Positions 6,774-13,870 of a stretch of 24,520 nucleotides of DNA are shown piece after piece. Source of the stretch: Candidatus Omnitrophota bacterium (GTDB lineage Bacteria; Omnitrophota; Gorgyraeia; Gygaellales; Profunditerraquicolaceae); assembly GCA_023229385.1 (NCBI GenBank), contig JALNZI010000017.1:1-24520 (forward strand), written 5' to 3'. Both the position numbers and the translations under genes were made by a program. The number at the start of each line of letters is the position of its first letter. Position 1 is the first letter of the stretch. The notes under the pieces were generated by a model. The model did not search any database. It saw only the letters and a program-made list of their open reading frames with translations, and was not told where the DNA came from.

Positions 6774-7809
6774 AGATATATTGTATGACATCATCCAACG
6801 AATTTCCATATGACAAAAAGACTTTGTTGAATGTAACACCCAATTTGGATAACAATTCGTCAACATCAATGTGATATTGATCACAACAGGTTATCATTAA
6901 ATTCTTAACTAAACCAATTGAAAAGTTATTATCACAACCCAATGAATAATTCATTAATGATGTATCCAATTCTCCCACCCTGAATTTTCCTTGATATTTG
7001 TTATATTGATTTGTCTCGAATTCATTGTTTGTAATCAACAATTTATCATTTTCATTACTCATAACTCCATTACCGTGTCTTGTTTGATATGTTCTCGTTA
7101 CATAAAAAACTTCTGTGTCATTGAATAATTTTAAAGCGTTTTCCGAAGTAGTGTTCGATCTTGTTACATTTGGAAAAAACCCAAATGATTGATCTAACAA
7201 TATACCCTGTCCACCCTCAAATATTGGATTGTAGTTATGTATGATATTATCATCACTCAATCGGATTAAATGGGACATTGTTATACAATCAGACATGAAA
7301 TTTGAAATATCAACTGATTCTAATTTATACCAAGTAGCAATGTTTTTTAATTTAGCTACTAATACATTTTCAAAAAATAAATCCTGTACAAATAATTTAA
7401 AAAAATTATTTTCATGACGCTCGATTGTTTGTCCAAAACCAACTCCAATTGAACCATGTTGATTAAATGATTCATTTCTATCATTGATTATAATATCATA
7501 AGGAGTTGTTACCGGACAAAGTGGATTTACACATATTAACGGAGTTGTTTTAGTTAACAATTTGTACTCATTCAAAAAAGCAGTTGGATAAACAGTACAA
7601 AATTTACTCCAATAAGTAGGAACACCCTGCAATGTACCCGACCCAAATGAAGAAAAAACGTGTCTGTTATTATTATATACAACAGTGTGCCCAACTTGAT
7701 GACCACCATTAAATCTAACTACCAGTGGATTTGTTGTATGTGAACAAAGGAAAGAGGTAGTTAACCCCTTCCCCTCATCACCGAATCCTAAACCAAGAAC
7801 AATACTCAT
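6772..7809 (-). CDS. purA: Adenylosuccinate synthetase homologue (PurA/PurZ-like)
   Basis: 345 residues, shorter than bacterial PurA (about 430) and nearer to archaeal and phage forms. Motifs: GFGDEGKG at 8-15 (GTP/IMP loop with the catalytic Asp11 retained), RFNGGHQVGHTVV at 32-44 (His general acid region; canonical GGHNAGHT), then FEGGQGILLD and PNVTRSNTT, and late TRTYQTRHGNG. PurA joins IMP and Asp using GTP; the phage relative PurZ uses dGMP to make the precursor of diaminopurine (Z) DNA. Reported PurZ enzymes differ at the catalytic Asp, which is kept here, so PurA or an early PurZ-like form are both possible. Coupled by TAATG to the VWA gene upstream. Confidence 0.85.
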   Translation of the reverse strand: MSIVLGLGFGDEGKGLTTSFLCSHTTNPLVVRFNGGHQVGHTVVYNNNRHVFSSFGSGTLQGVPTYWSKFCTVYPTAFLNEYKLLTKTTPLICVNPLCPVTTPYDIIINDRNESFNQHGSIGVGFGQTIERHENNFFKLFVQDLFFENVLVAKLKNIATWYKLESVDISNFMSDCITMSHLIRLSDDNIIHNYNPIFEGGQGILLDQSFGFFPNVTRSNTTSENALKLFNDTEVFYVTRTYQTRHGNGVMSNENDKLLITNNEFETNQYNKYQGKFRVGELDTSLMNYSLGCDNNFSIGLVKNLMITCCDQYHIDVDELLSKLGVTFNKVFLSYGNSLDDVIQYI

Positions 7810-8687
7810 TATAAAATTATTGTCTGTTGTGGATTATTATTTAAATTTGATGTTGTATTTGTAACATCACTATCAACAATCGAATGTGAAATGATAATAT
7901 CGGAAATTACTTTACTCAATGAATGATAATCATCTATTACGATTAAATTCTGTCCAAGTAATTGTTTCCAAGAGTCAATACATTTATCATATCTGCAACC
8001 CGAATGATTTATGTGTATATGATATACATTGTTCTGTATTTGAGCTGCTGCAAGTAATTCTTCTTTACTATATGTTGCTTGACCAACTGCTGTATCTCCC
8101 ATTATTTCTTTAACGGCAGACATCGGTAAATGATTTAAACAAGGTTCATCACCTACAGTAAAAATAAAACCTTTTTGTTTTCTTTTATCAAATGAATCAA
8201 TTTTAATATGATTGGAAGCAAAATACCATGCTAATAAATAACTTTCACCGACATTTCCACCACCACCACCTTCAAGATAAGTTCTGGTGAGCCACATATC
8301 CAATTCTGCATCACCGGATTCAAATTGAGCAATTTGCAGTGGATAATTATCACACTCATGATCACCAATTGCACCAAATAACAATGCAATATCCTTCAAT
8401 CCGTTTTGTATCAATGAACCAATTAATTTGGGTAGACCTTCTTTAATCAATTCGTGTGGAATCATTCCCATACTACCAGTTACATCTAAATACAGTTGTA
8501 CTGGAATAGTGAAAGGATGAGCATCAGAATCACAACATTCACGTTTACTGATACCACTTGGATCCATCAATTTGTGAATTTTTCTTTCGACATTTTGGGT
8601 AAAAATTTCATTTATACCTTTGGTCGTGTAACCATCTGTGGTTGAACGTAATTTCCTATTGGAAGTTGAGTAACTTGAATATCCCAT
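7809..8687 (-). CDS. VWA-domain protein
   Basis: 292 residues. A short variable N-terminus precedes a von Willebrand A domain: IPVQLYLDVTGSMGMIP at 61-77 holds the MIDAS metal site (D-x-T/S-G-S), FGAIGDHECD at about 104-113 and FIFTVGDEP give the later metal-binding Asp/Thr positions, and a Gly-rich EGGGGGNVGES loop lies between. VWA domains bind partners through a divalent metal and often act with AAA ATPases or stress-response proteins. It is last-codon coupled to the purA-like gene (TAATG) and lies 2 bases below the coiled-coil gene, forming a three-gene operon. Partner and role in the phage are unknown. Confidence 0.85.
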   Translation of the reverse strand: MGYSSYSTSNRKLRSTTDGYTTKGINEIFTQNVERKIHKLMDPSGISKRECCDSDAHPFTIPVQLYLDVTGSMGMIPHELIKEGLPKLIGSLIQNGLKDIALLFGAIGDHECDNYPLQIAQFESGDAELDMWLTRTYLEGGGGGNVGESYLLAWYFASNHIKIDSFDKRKQKGFIFTVGDEPCLNHLPMSAVKEIMGDTAVGQATYSKEELLAAAQIQNNVYHIHINHSGCRYDKCIDSWKQLLGQNLIVIDDYHSLSKVISDIIISHSIVDSDVTNTTSNLNNNPQQTIIL

Positions 8688-8689
8688 TT

Positions 8690-9058
8690 TTAGTTTTCAA
8701 AAAGATGAATATAACGTGTTTTTGCAATTTCAAGAGTTATTTCTAAATTTCTAATAGAAACACCCAATTGAATGTCTTTCTCAACAAATTTCTTAGCGTC
8801 GAAATCCGATGCAAGTACCAAAGAATCAGCAGTTGTCGGAGATAAATCTAACATTGCTTCTCTTTCTCGTTTTAATTGTTTAATTTTAAGTTCAGTATCT
8901 TCTACTTCCCTTTTGTAAAGCATTTGAGCTGCTTCTGCAATTGCAATCGCTCTGTCTTCACGAATTTTCTTGTTGTTTCTAATCAAGGAACCAACAAATG
9001 CTCCTTTCATACTATCCAATGAATCAGATAACATAGTGTTATTTTCATTTTCTGTCAT
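8690..9058 (-). CDS. Conserved coiled-coil phage protein, partner of the VWA gene, 122 aa
   Basis: Helical throughout: SMKGAFVGSLIRNNKKIRED then IAIAEAAQMLYKREVEDTEL and IKQLKREREAMLDLSPT, a linker DFDAKKFVEKDIQLG, and a second helix RNLEITLEIAKTRYIHLFEN. I recall proteins of this form next to VWA genes in other large phages. No enzymatic motif. First gene of the operon that continues to the VWA and purA-like genes; a hairpin lies immediately above its ATG. Confidence 0.7.
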   Translation of the reverse strand: MTENENNTMLSDSLDSMKGAFVGSLIRNNKKIREDRAIAIAEAAQMLYKREVEDTELKIKQLKREREAMLDLSPTTADSLVLASDFDAKKFVEKDIQLGVSIRNLEITLEIAKTRYIHLFEN

Positions 9059-9061
9059 AAC

Positions 9062-9095
9062 TTAATCCGGTTTCCTATACACCGGAAGGTATTAA
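9062..9095 (-). promoter_or_regulatory. Hairpin directly above a start codon
   Basis: Stem TCCGGT (9066-9071) / ACCGGA (9081-9086), extended by TTAAT (9062-9066) / ATTAA (9091-9095). It ends three bases above the ATG at 9058 and is not followed by a U-run on the minus strand, so it looks more like a translational or processing element than a terminator. Confidence 0.4.
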
Positions 9096-9104
9096 CAATT
9101 GTTT

Positions 9105-9407
9105 TTATAGTTCTAAATAAAAATTAATTTCAATTTCGTCTTCAATTAAAGTTGATTCTACTAAAATATAACCAGTACTAATGCTTTCCCTTTCTGTTGT
9201 ATTATCTTTTCGATGCATCACACAAAGAGTGTTTACTGCTTCTTCAAGATAATCTATCAACTTTCCTTTTAAAAACGGTAGTTTTGGATAATGTAATAAT
9301 AATATTTTGTCTTCCACTAATGAAATTATTTCATAATAATCATCTGCTATTTCACATTCGGATTCAAGTGAAATTTTGTTTATTTTTTCTAACGGTATTG
9401 TTATCAT
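9105..9407 (-). CDS. Hypothetical phage protein, 100 aa
   Basis: Acidic, beta-rich: MITIPLEKINKISLESECEI at the start, IDYLEEAVNTLCVMHRKDNT in the middle and a strand pair ending EIEINFYLEL. No recognised motif. Follows the 158-aa gene by 5 bases and probably shares its promoter at 9907-9938. Confidence 0.6.
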   Translation of the reverse strand: MITIPLEKINKISLESECEIADDYYEIISLVEDKILLLHYPKLPFLKGKLIDYLEEAVNTLCVMHRKDNTTERESISTGYILVESTLIEDEIEINFYLEL

Positions 9408-9412
9408 ATATT

Positions 9413-9889
9413 TTATTCAAATAAAAGATTCAGAAAATCAGTTCCCATTATTTCAATAGCTTTTTCAGCAAGTTCTTTAGATTTAAACAACGAGCGCGCC
9501 CCGATATACTGAGCAGCATTGCCAGCAGCATTATACAAATTCCAAGAGAAACCACCGGCAGCCACGCCATAATACGAATGACCGCCATTTCTGATAGAAT
9601 GATATATACAGTATCCCCAATCTCTCCAATTTGATGATGTAAAGTTTGGTTTCCATCCTTGATTTAAATCTGCTACAATTGATTCAAATATTCCGACTAC
9701 ATCAACGTGGTTGAAATTATGATTTTTTAATTTTTCGATTTTACTATTTGAGAAATCATCTTCATTTAATTTGATGTATTCTTCAATATACCAATTTAAA
9801 TTTTTTGATTGTTGTTCTTGTTTTATTTGTTCAATCTGAGATTGAGCAGTTTTAATTGTTTGTTCTAATTCTTCGATTTTTGTTTTCAT
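9413..9889 (-). CDS. Conserved phage protein with N-terminal coiled coil, 158 aa
   Basis: Residues 1-35 form a Gln/Glu-rich coiled coil (KIEELEQTIKTAQSQIEQIK). The rest matches a family common in phages of this phylum: FESIVADLNQGWKPNFTSSN, then WRDWGYCIYHSIRNGG, GGFSWNLYNAAGNAAQYIGA and LFKSKELAEKAIEIMG, the usual pattern being W-x-P-(D/N) ... GGF ... S-R-L-x-FK-(S/T)-x-E-x-A. Function unknown. Its own promoter lies at 9907-9938, about 20 bases above the ATG. Confidence 0.75.
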   Translation of the reverse strand: MKTKIEELEQTIKTAQSQIEQIKQEQQSKNLNWYIEEYIKLNEDDFSNSKIEKLKNHNFNHVDVVGIFESIVADLNQGWKPNFTSSNWRDWGYCIYHSIRNGGHSYYGVAAGGFSWNLYNAAGNAAQYIGARSLFKSKELAEKAIEIMGTDFLNLLFE

Positions 9890-9906
9890 GTTATTGATTT
9901 ATTTTA

Positions 9907-9938
9907 CAAAAGTAATGTTTATTTATGAGATTTCCAAA
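9907..9938 (-). promoter_or_regulatory. Bacteroidota-type promoter
   Basis: Minus strand: TTTG at 9938-9935, 20-base spacer, TACTTTTG at 9914-9907. Starts transcription of the 158-aa gene right below the U-run of the structured element at 9950-10133. Confidence 0.78.
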
Positions 9939-9949
9939 CTTATTTTTTT

Positions 9950-10133
9950 AAAAAAAGAAGTGTGAATCTTTCTGAATAGAAGATAAATGTAAACTTAATT
10001 TTGATATTTGAGTTTCATAAAGTTTGACAAGTATGAGAAATGAAATTTAAATTACTATATCAATATCAATTTTCAGCTGAATCATGTATATGTTATTTAT
10101 CAATTCTACTTTACTCAATTCGACACTTCTTAA
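9950..10133 (-). ncRNA. Possible structured small RNA or long-loop terminator
   Basis: On the minus strand the 5' arm AAGAAGTGTCGAATT (10131-10117) pairs with the 3' arm GATTCACACTTCTT (9968-9955), 14 pairs with one bulge, and the 3' arm runs into a U-tract (9956-9950). About 150 bases lie between; the part near 9991-10015 can itself form a hairpin (AAACT/AGTTT). No open frame of note. The 5' arm overlaps the stop codon of the 147-aa gene. A closed terminal stem plus U-run is typical of independent small RNAs, but a simple terminator is the cautious reading. Confidence 0.4.
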
Positions 10134-10573
10134 ATTTCTGTATTATAATTAAATGTATCAATTTCTTCTTGAATTTCATCGAGTTTGTTTTGGTAGAAAT
10201 CAATTAATTCATTTCTTTTGGTTTCATCAAATTGAACATCATACTTGATTAAACATGGATTTGAATAACCGGATTGAACCATACCACTTGTTCCACTTAC
10301 ATTGTTTTTCCAAAATGATATTAGTGATTTGTATTCAGATAACCAGAATATTTTTTCTTGTATCGTGTTGTTTGCAACGTTGATTTTTAATTTCAGTTGA
10401 ATCAACTCATATACTTTGGTCATCAATTCTTCATTCAATTTTTCAACATTGAATTTCATTGGAAGTTCAACTTGATCTACTTGAAATGAATTCTTACTTG
10501 AAATTTGTTGTTCAAGAAATGCAATCTCTCCTGTTAATTTCTTTTTTAATTTTAATGCTTTGTATAGTTTCAT
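10130..10573 (-). CDS. DIP1984/septicolysin-like coiled-coil protein, 147 aa
   Basis: Starts MKLYKALKLKKKLTGEIAFL, the opening of the DIP1984-like family (K-L-x-E/K-A-L-x-x-(R/K)-K-x-L-x-x-x-I), then TKVYELIQLKLKINVANNTI (family pattern: L-I-x-x-(I/L)-N-x-T-N), a central WLSEYKSLISF helix, and the late IKYDVQFDETKRNELIDFYQ plus NKLDEIQEEIDTFNYNTEI. The family is small, helical and of unknown biochemical role; the septicolysin name is historic. Recognition is from pattern, not search. Confidence 0.6.
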   Translation of the reverse strand: MKLYKALKLKKKLTGEIAFLEQQISSKNSFQVDQVELPMKFNVEKLNEELMTKVYELIQLKLKINVANNTIQEKIFWLSEYKSLISFWKNNVSGTSGMVQSGYSNPCLIKYDVQFDETKRNELIDFYQNKLDEIQEEIDTFNYNTEI

Positions 10574-10586
10574 AATTTTGTTTGTT

Positions 10587-10790
10587 TTAAAATATACCGT
10601 TTTGAATTATTTCTTTTTCCCAGTTATATAATCGTACTATCGGATTTCGTTCATCATTTGATATATCATTGTCAATACCTGGTCGTGCGAAAGTACCTAC
10701 AATATATTTCCAGTATGATATACCAAAAAATGTTCTTTTTCTATATAATTTATATGCACAAGTGTCGATCAGCACACCATTCCCCATCAT
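10587..10790 (-). CDS. Hypothetical phage protein, 67 aa
   Basis: I use the ATG at 10790 (MMGNGVLIDTCAYKLYRKRT), since the longer frame would need a TTG at 10814. The body has FFGISYWKYIVGTFARPGID and ends LYNWEKEIIQNGIF. Unknown function; 13 bases above the DIP1984-like gene. Confidence 0.55.
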   Translation of the reverse strand: MMGNGVLIDTCAYKLYRKRTFFGISYWKYIVGTFARPGIDNDISNDERNPIVRLYNWEKEIIQNGIF

Positions 10791-10847
10791 AGTGGGTTTG
10801 TTTTTTGTATACAATTTTAGTATTTTTGTCTATGTGTTTTACTTTTT

Positions 10848-11252
10848 TCATTTTTGAATTAATTTATAGTAGTCATCAAATATATTTTGTATTCGTTGTC
10901 TTCCAACCGGATTCATAGAGTGTATTGTTATTTTCGGCATTTCTACATTATGTTCCAATACAAATTCAATTAACCATTTTGCACAATCCAATCCAGTTTT
11001 TTCTATAAAATTAACAGCTACTTTATTATATTGTTCAATTGAATCATACATTTCGGGAACATAATGAGCATCTGTTAAATCGTGGTCAAACGAAATTAAA
11101 GAAGGAAAAGAATCTTCAAATTGAAATTTAGATTCAATCATTTCTACGAATTGTTTATAATCCCGGACAACAATCCAATCTACTATTTCTTGATTGAAAT
11201 AATATAATGGTGGTATTCTTACGTCGTCTAAATATAAACAATATTTTTTCAT
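10848..11252 (-). CDS. Cyclic-phosphate-processing receiver (cREC) domain protein, 134 aa
   Basis: Starts MKKYCLYLDDVRIP with the acidic YLDDVR pair at 7-12; then WIVVRDYKQFVEMI, LISFDHDL at 52-59, TGLDCAKWLIEFVL and the terminal ITIHSMNPVGRQRIQNI. These are the landmarks of the cREC family, a receiver-like fold predicted from comparative genomics to act on cyclic phosphate ends (2',3'-cyclic phosphate) in RNA repair or nucleotide signalling. The start is set by the ATGA overlap with the upstream gene (ATG 11252-11250, TGA 11251-11249), 27 codons shorter than the longest frame. In a phage it might counter host RNA-cutting defences; that is inference. Confidence 0.78.
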   Translation of the reverse strand: MKKYCLYLDDVRIPPLYYFNQEIVDWIVVRDYKQFVEMIESKFQFEDSFPSLISFDHDLTDAHYVPEMYDSIEQYNKVAVNFIEKTGLDCAKWLIEFVLEHNVEMPKITIHSMNPVGRQRIQNIFDDYYKLIQK

Positions 11253-11650
11253 ACGAACATAATATTTGATTTTGCTTTCATTGGAAAATATAAAGTGTTT
11301 AAATATATTTTTTTGATAAACGGTTTTCCACAAATTGTTATAACTGCCAATGTTTCATCATATGTACTAAATCCACAAAGAGGTGATTTAAATATTATTT
11401 CTCCAATATCATCATGACCCAATTGTAAATGCCACCATTGGTGTGCATATCCAACTCCAATAAGTACATCATTTATAGCTCTATCATATTTAATTGAATG
11501 TACAATGTCATCTTTTTTTAGAATTGGATTTTTGAGTGTAACATCATCAACAATTTTAATTAAAACACAAAGCATTTGTGAATATGATAATTCATCTACT
11601 TTGATGTCTCTACCAAATATTTGATTAATATAATCAGATAATGTTTTCAT
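11249..11650 (-). CDS. Hypothetical phage protein, 133 aa
   Basis: Mostly helical start MKTLSDYINQIFGRDIKVDE, a central GVGYAHQWWHLQLGHDDIGE with many His/Trp residues, then a beta-rich end. Not recognised. Coupled on both sides: TAATG with the 62-aa gene above, ATGA with the cREC gene below. Confidence 0.6.
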   Translation of the reverse strand: MKTLSDYINQIFGRDIKVDELSYSQMLCVLIKIVDDVTLKNPILKKDDIVHSIKYDRAINDVLIGVGYAHQWWHLQLGHDDIGEIIFKSPLCGFSTYDETLAVITICGKPFIKKIYLNTLYFPMKAKSNIMFV

Positions 11651-11838
11651 TATACTTTAAATTTGTAACCAATTTGGATTTGAAATATTTCTGTCTTTGT
11701 CATTCTTCTTAAAATGATTTTATCTTTTGTATCATCAAACAAATCAATGTATTCTACTTCTACTTCCCAACAACAAAATTCGTTGTCAATATGTTTGTAT
11801 GGTTGTTTGATAATTTTTGTAACTTCTAATTTAAACAT
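11650..11838 (-). CDS. Small hypothetical protein, 62 aa
   Basis: MFKLEVTKIIKQPYKHIDNE, then an all-beta-looking WEVEVEYIDLFDDTKDKIIL segment. Unknown. First gene after the terminator at 11853-11914 and coupled by TAATG to the next gene. Confidence 0.55.
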   Translation of the reverse strand: MFKLEVTKIIKQPYKHIDNEFCCWEVEVEYIDLFDDTKDKIILRRMTKTEIFQIQIGYKFKV

Positions 11839-11852
11839 AATTTATTGATTTT

Positions 11853-11914
11853 AAAAAAAGAACTGGTTGAGAAAAAACACATTCTAAATATAAAACCCAA
11901 CCAGTCTTTTTTTT
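11853..11914 (-). terminator. Strong bidirectional intrinsic terminator
   Basis: Stem ACTGGTTG (11862-11869) / CAACCAGT (11898-11905), extended by A-run 11853-11859 pairing with T-run 11907-11914. On the minus strand it ends in seven U and separates the membrane-protein gene from the 62-aa gene. Confidence 0.75.
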
Positions 11915-11947
11915 GTATTTCCATTTGCCTGACAACAATTGGGAATA

Positions 11948-12151
11948 TCATTTTAGAAAATAAGTGTGATGTAAAATCATAAAATAAAGTAGTAAACTTA
12001 ATAACACTGTAAACGCAATGTCTTTATATGAAATACCATTGTACTTATTTATGAACCAGTATTTATAAACACTTTTGATACTGGATATAAAATATAACAT
12101 ATATCCAAAAAATATTGATACTAACAAGATTAAATAAAACGCTTCTTTCAT
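11948..12151 (-). CDS. Small membrane protein, 67 aa
   Basis: Two predicted membrane helices: AFYLILLVSIFFGYMLYFI at about 4-22 and AFTVLLSLLLYFMILHHTYF at about 46-65, joined by a basic loop (KSVYKYWFINKYNG). No signal-cleavage site. Role unknown; small two-helix proteins in phages can be holins or superinfection-exclusion proteins, but nothing here decides that. Lies 3 bases below the 81-aa gene. Confidence 0.6.
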   Translation of the reverse strand: MKEAFYLILLVSIFFGYMLYFISSIKSVYKYWFINKYNGISYKDIAFTVLLSLLLYFMILHHTYFLK

Positions 12152-12154
12152 AGC

Positions 12155-12400
12155 TTATTTTGTTTGTAACACCCAATCATTCTCGAGTTCATTCCACTTC
12201 CATTCTTCAATACCATATTCTTTAAATATTTGAGGAATGGTAGCACCCAGAACGGTACAGTTTGATCTCCACTCATCAATATCAGGTTTATTTAGTCCAA
12301 GTATTTTAAATAATGTAACTACGACCAAATAATAGTCTATTATATTGTCTTTTTCTGCGACATAAATTGGTTTTTCATTCCAAATAATAATTGTTTTCAT
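12155..12400 (-). CDS. Hypothetical phage protein, 81 aa
   Basis: MKTIIIWNEKPIYVAEKDNI, then VVVTLFKILGLNKPDIDEWR and an acidic/aromatic end EYGIEEWKWNELENDW. Unknown. Has its own promoter at 12425-12456. Confidence 0.6.
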   Translation of the reverse strand: MKTIIIWNEKPIYVAEKDNIIDYYLVVVTLFKILGLNKPDIDEWRSNCTVLGATIPQIFKEYGIEEWKWNELENDWVLQTK

Positions 12401-12424
12401 TTTTGTTTGTTTTAAATTATACTA

Positions 12425-12456
12425 CAAAAATACAATCAATTTCTGACATTTCCAAA
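12425..12456 (-). promoter_or_regulatory. Bacteroidota-type promoter overlapping the upstream gene's end
   Basis: Minus strand: TTTG at 12456-12453, 20-base spacer with CAGAAATTG, TATTTTTG at 12432-12425. The last seven codons of the gene at 12436 read through the box and spacer. Confidence 0.78.
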
Positions 12457-12873
12457 TTTATTTTGTGATATGTGGATTACATCCCACGTAATGATTTCAT
12501 CAATCGTTATTCTCTCAGATTTTGTTACACCCATACATCTTATACCAAATCTATATTCCTCCTTGATGTCATCAATACAAATTTTTGCAAGTCTACCTTG
12601 ATTATTATTTAAAAATTGAATGTCGCCATAAACTTTACCTTCTTCAATTGTTAAATTTTTAATTATGTGTGATGCATTTGTTAAAGATACAATGTGATCG
12701 AAATGCATTTCGGGTGGATGGAATTCATATACACCAATGGGCTCAATTTCACCAAACAATGGTCCATCATCCTTTAAATTCAATGTTTTTACTTGATCAA
12801 TTACCGATGTCATATCAATTCCTTTCCATCTGTCGGTATTAAAATCAGTCAATAAATATCTATTTGTTTCCAA
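12436..12873 (-). CDS. gp21/prohead-protease-fold-like protein, probably without protease residues, 145 aa
   Basis: The order of motifs follows the T4 gp21 type: LFGEIEPIG (39-47; protease VGELDHPD), then an inserted FHPPEMHFDHIVSLTNAS, HIIKNLTIEEGKVYGDIQFL (compare SHNVLDIWWQGNDILAKIEI), NNNQGRLAKI, and YRFGIRCMGV where the protease has VGISSRGMG. The catalytic Ser pair is absent and the His is not in place, so it is probably inactive or a distant structural relative. Start is TTG at 12873, inside a promoter-like AAATAAATTTGG; the ATG at 12813 is the alternative, but the skipped segment (NRYLLTDFNTDRWKG) looks coding. Confidence 0.5.
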   Translation of the reverse strand: METNRYLLTDFNTDRWKGIDMTSVIDQVKTLNLKDDGPLFGEIEPIGVYEFHPPEMHFDHIVSLTNASHIIKNLTIEEGKVYGDIQFLNNNQGRLAKICIDDIKEEYRFGIRCMGVTKSERITIDEIITWDVIHISQNKFGNVRN

Positions 12874-12884
12874 ATTTATTTTTT

Positions 12885-13550
12885 TTAAAATGGTAAATCG
12901 TCCATTTCTATTATTTTTTCTTTGTCTCTTTCAATTTGAGTAGCCATAAAATCAGCTTGATGCAGTATGTATATGATATTGTTTCTTATTCTGTCTTCTT
13001 CAATAAATTTATTCCAGTACAATTCATTACCGGGAAGAAACATACCATCGTGTAATTTAATACCAAGATATTCATTTTCTGTCAGAATCAATCCATATTG
13101 TTGCAACATGAATAAGCCTTTGTCTGGTACTTCCATGTGTATCAATTTAGAATTTTTGGTAAAATATTTTCCTTGATTTTCGATGTGCCATTTTGAATTG
13201 TTGATTTGGTAATAATTAGTATCAATATCACCCAATTTACCGAGATCATGATTCAGTGCTGCAAACAATAATTCCTCTTCTGTATAGTTAATCGTTCCAC
13301 CCAATTTACCCCATAACTTTGAAATTATTTTAGAATAATTAACTACATTTAAAATGTGTATCAAATATCCACCCGTATAAGCACCATGAAATTGTTTATA
13401 ACTACTTGCTGGTGCAAAAATAATATTATCTTTTAAATCATCATATAATTTCAATAAATTGGTTTTTCTATCACCAGTGAAATTATCATTGATTAATTGA
13501 ATGAATGTCTCGTAATTACTTTGTAATTCTTCTGCTTCTAATTTTATCAT
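12885..13550 (-). CDS. HD-domain phosphohydrolase
   Basis: 221 residues. GGYLIHILNVVNYSK supplies the first His (65), ALNHDLGKLGD at 98-108 the HD pair (His101-Asp102), and YLGIKLHDGMF (His167) plus ILHQADFMA (His197, Asp200) the later metal ligands. HD proteins hydrolyse phosphate esters of nucleotides or cyclic nucleotides with divalent metals. This family (APASSYKQFHGAY, VPDKGLFMLQQYG, LTENEYLGIKLHDG) is conserved in large phages; substrate unknown. ATGA overlap with the 52-aa gene upstream. It does not look like DatZ, the dATPase of Z-DNA phages. Confidence 0.82.
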   Translation of the reverse strand: MIKLEAEELQSNYETFIQLINDNFTGDRKTNLLKLYDDLKDNIIFAPASSYKQFHGAYTGGYLIHILNVVNYSKIISKLWGKLGGTINYTEEELLFAALNHDLGKLGDIDTNYYQINNSKWHIENQGKYFTKNSKLIHMEVPDKGLFMLQQYGLILTENEYLGIKLHDGMFLPGNELYWNKFIEEDRIRNNIIYILHQADFMATQIERDKEKIIEMDDLPF

Positions 13551-13705
13551 GACTCGGTGGTTTTAGTTTCTACATTATGACGTTTAACTGCATCGTCATA
13601 ACCACACCAGTTGTCAACCCCATATGTTTGTAGTGCATACAATAATTTTTGATTTGTTACCAATTGGTCATATTCATCCATTGTGATTGTAATTGTGTCT
13701 TCCAT
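13547..13705 (-). CDS. Small conserved phage protein, 52 aa
   Basis: Reads MEDTITITMDEYDQLVTNQK, then LLYALQTYGVDNWCGYDDAV. The pattern I-T-I-(S/T)-x-x-E-Y-x-x-L ... ALxxxGVDNWxGY is one I recall as common in phages, function unknown. ATG at 13705-13703; its TGA overlaps the HD gene's ATG (ATGA), giving good evidence that this short frame is translated. Confidence 0.7.
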   Translation of the reverse strand: MEDTITITMDEYDQLVTNQKLLYALQTYGVDNWCGYDDAVKRHNVETKTTES

Positions 13706-13770
13706 TTATTGCTATTTTAGTAAATCATTTATTTTTTTTGGTATATATTCCAATATAATTTAAATTAGTA

Positions 13771-13838
13771 GACCTATAAGGATTTGAACCTCAACCAACA
13801 GAACCAAAATCTGCGATGCTACCATTACACCATAGGTC
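13771..13838 (-). tRNA. tRNA-Gln (anticodon UUG)
   Basis: Minus strand cloverleaf: acceptor GACCTAT (13838-13832) pairs fully with ATAGGTC (13777-13771); short D arm (TGT/GCA); anticodon stem GCAGA/TCTGT with loop TTTTGGT giving anticodon TTG (UUG in RNA); T arm TGAGG-TTCAAAT-CCTTA. CCA is not encoded, as is usual in this phylum. Reads the CAA codon that dominates Gln use in this AT-rich genome. Confidence 0.92.
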
Positions 13839-13870
13839 AATTCTTTATTAAGTATTTTTACTTATGTGTT

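Noticed and set aside
12885..13550. DatZ, the dATPase of diaminopurine-DNA phages
   Set aside because: The HD motif is present but the length and surrounding motifs (APASSYKQFHGAY, VPDKGLFML) belong to a different conserved phage HD family.
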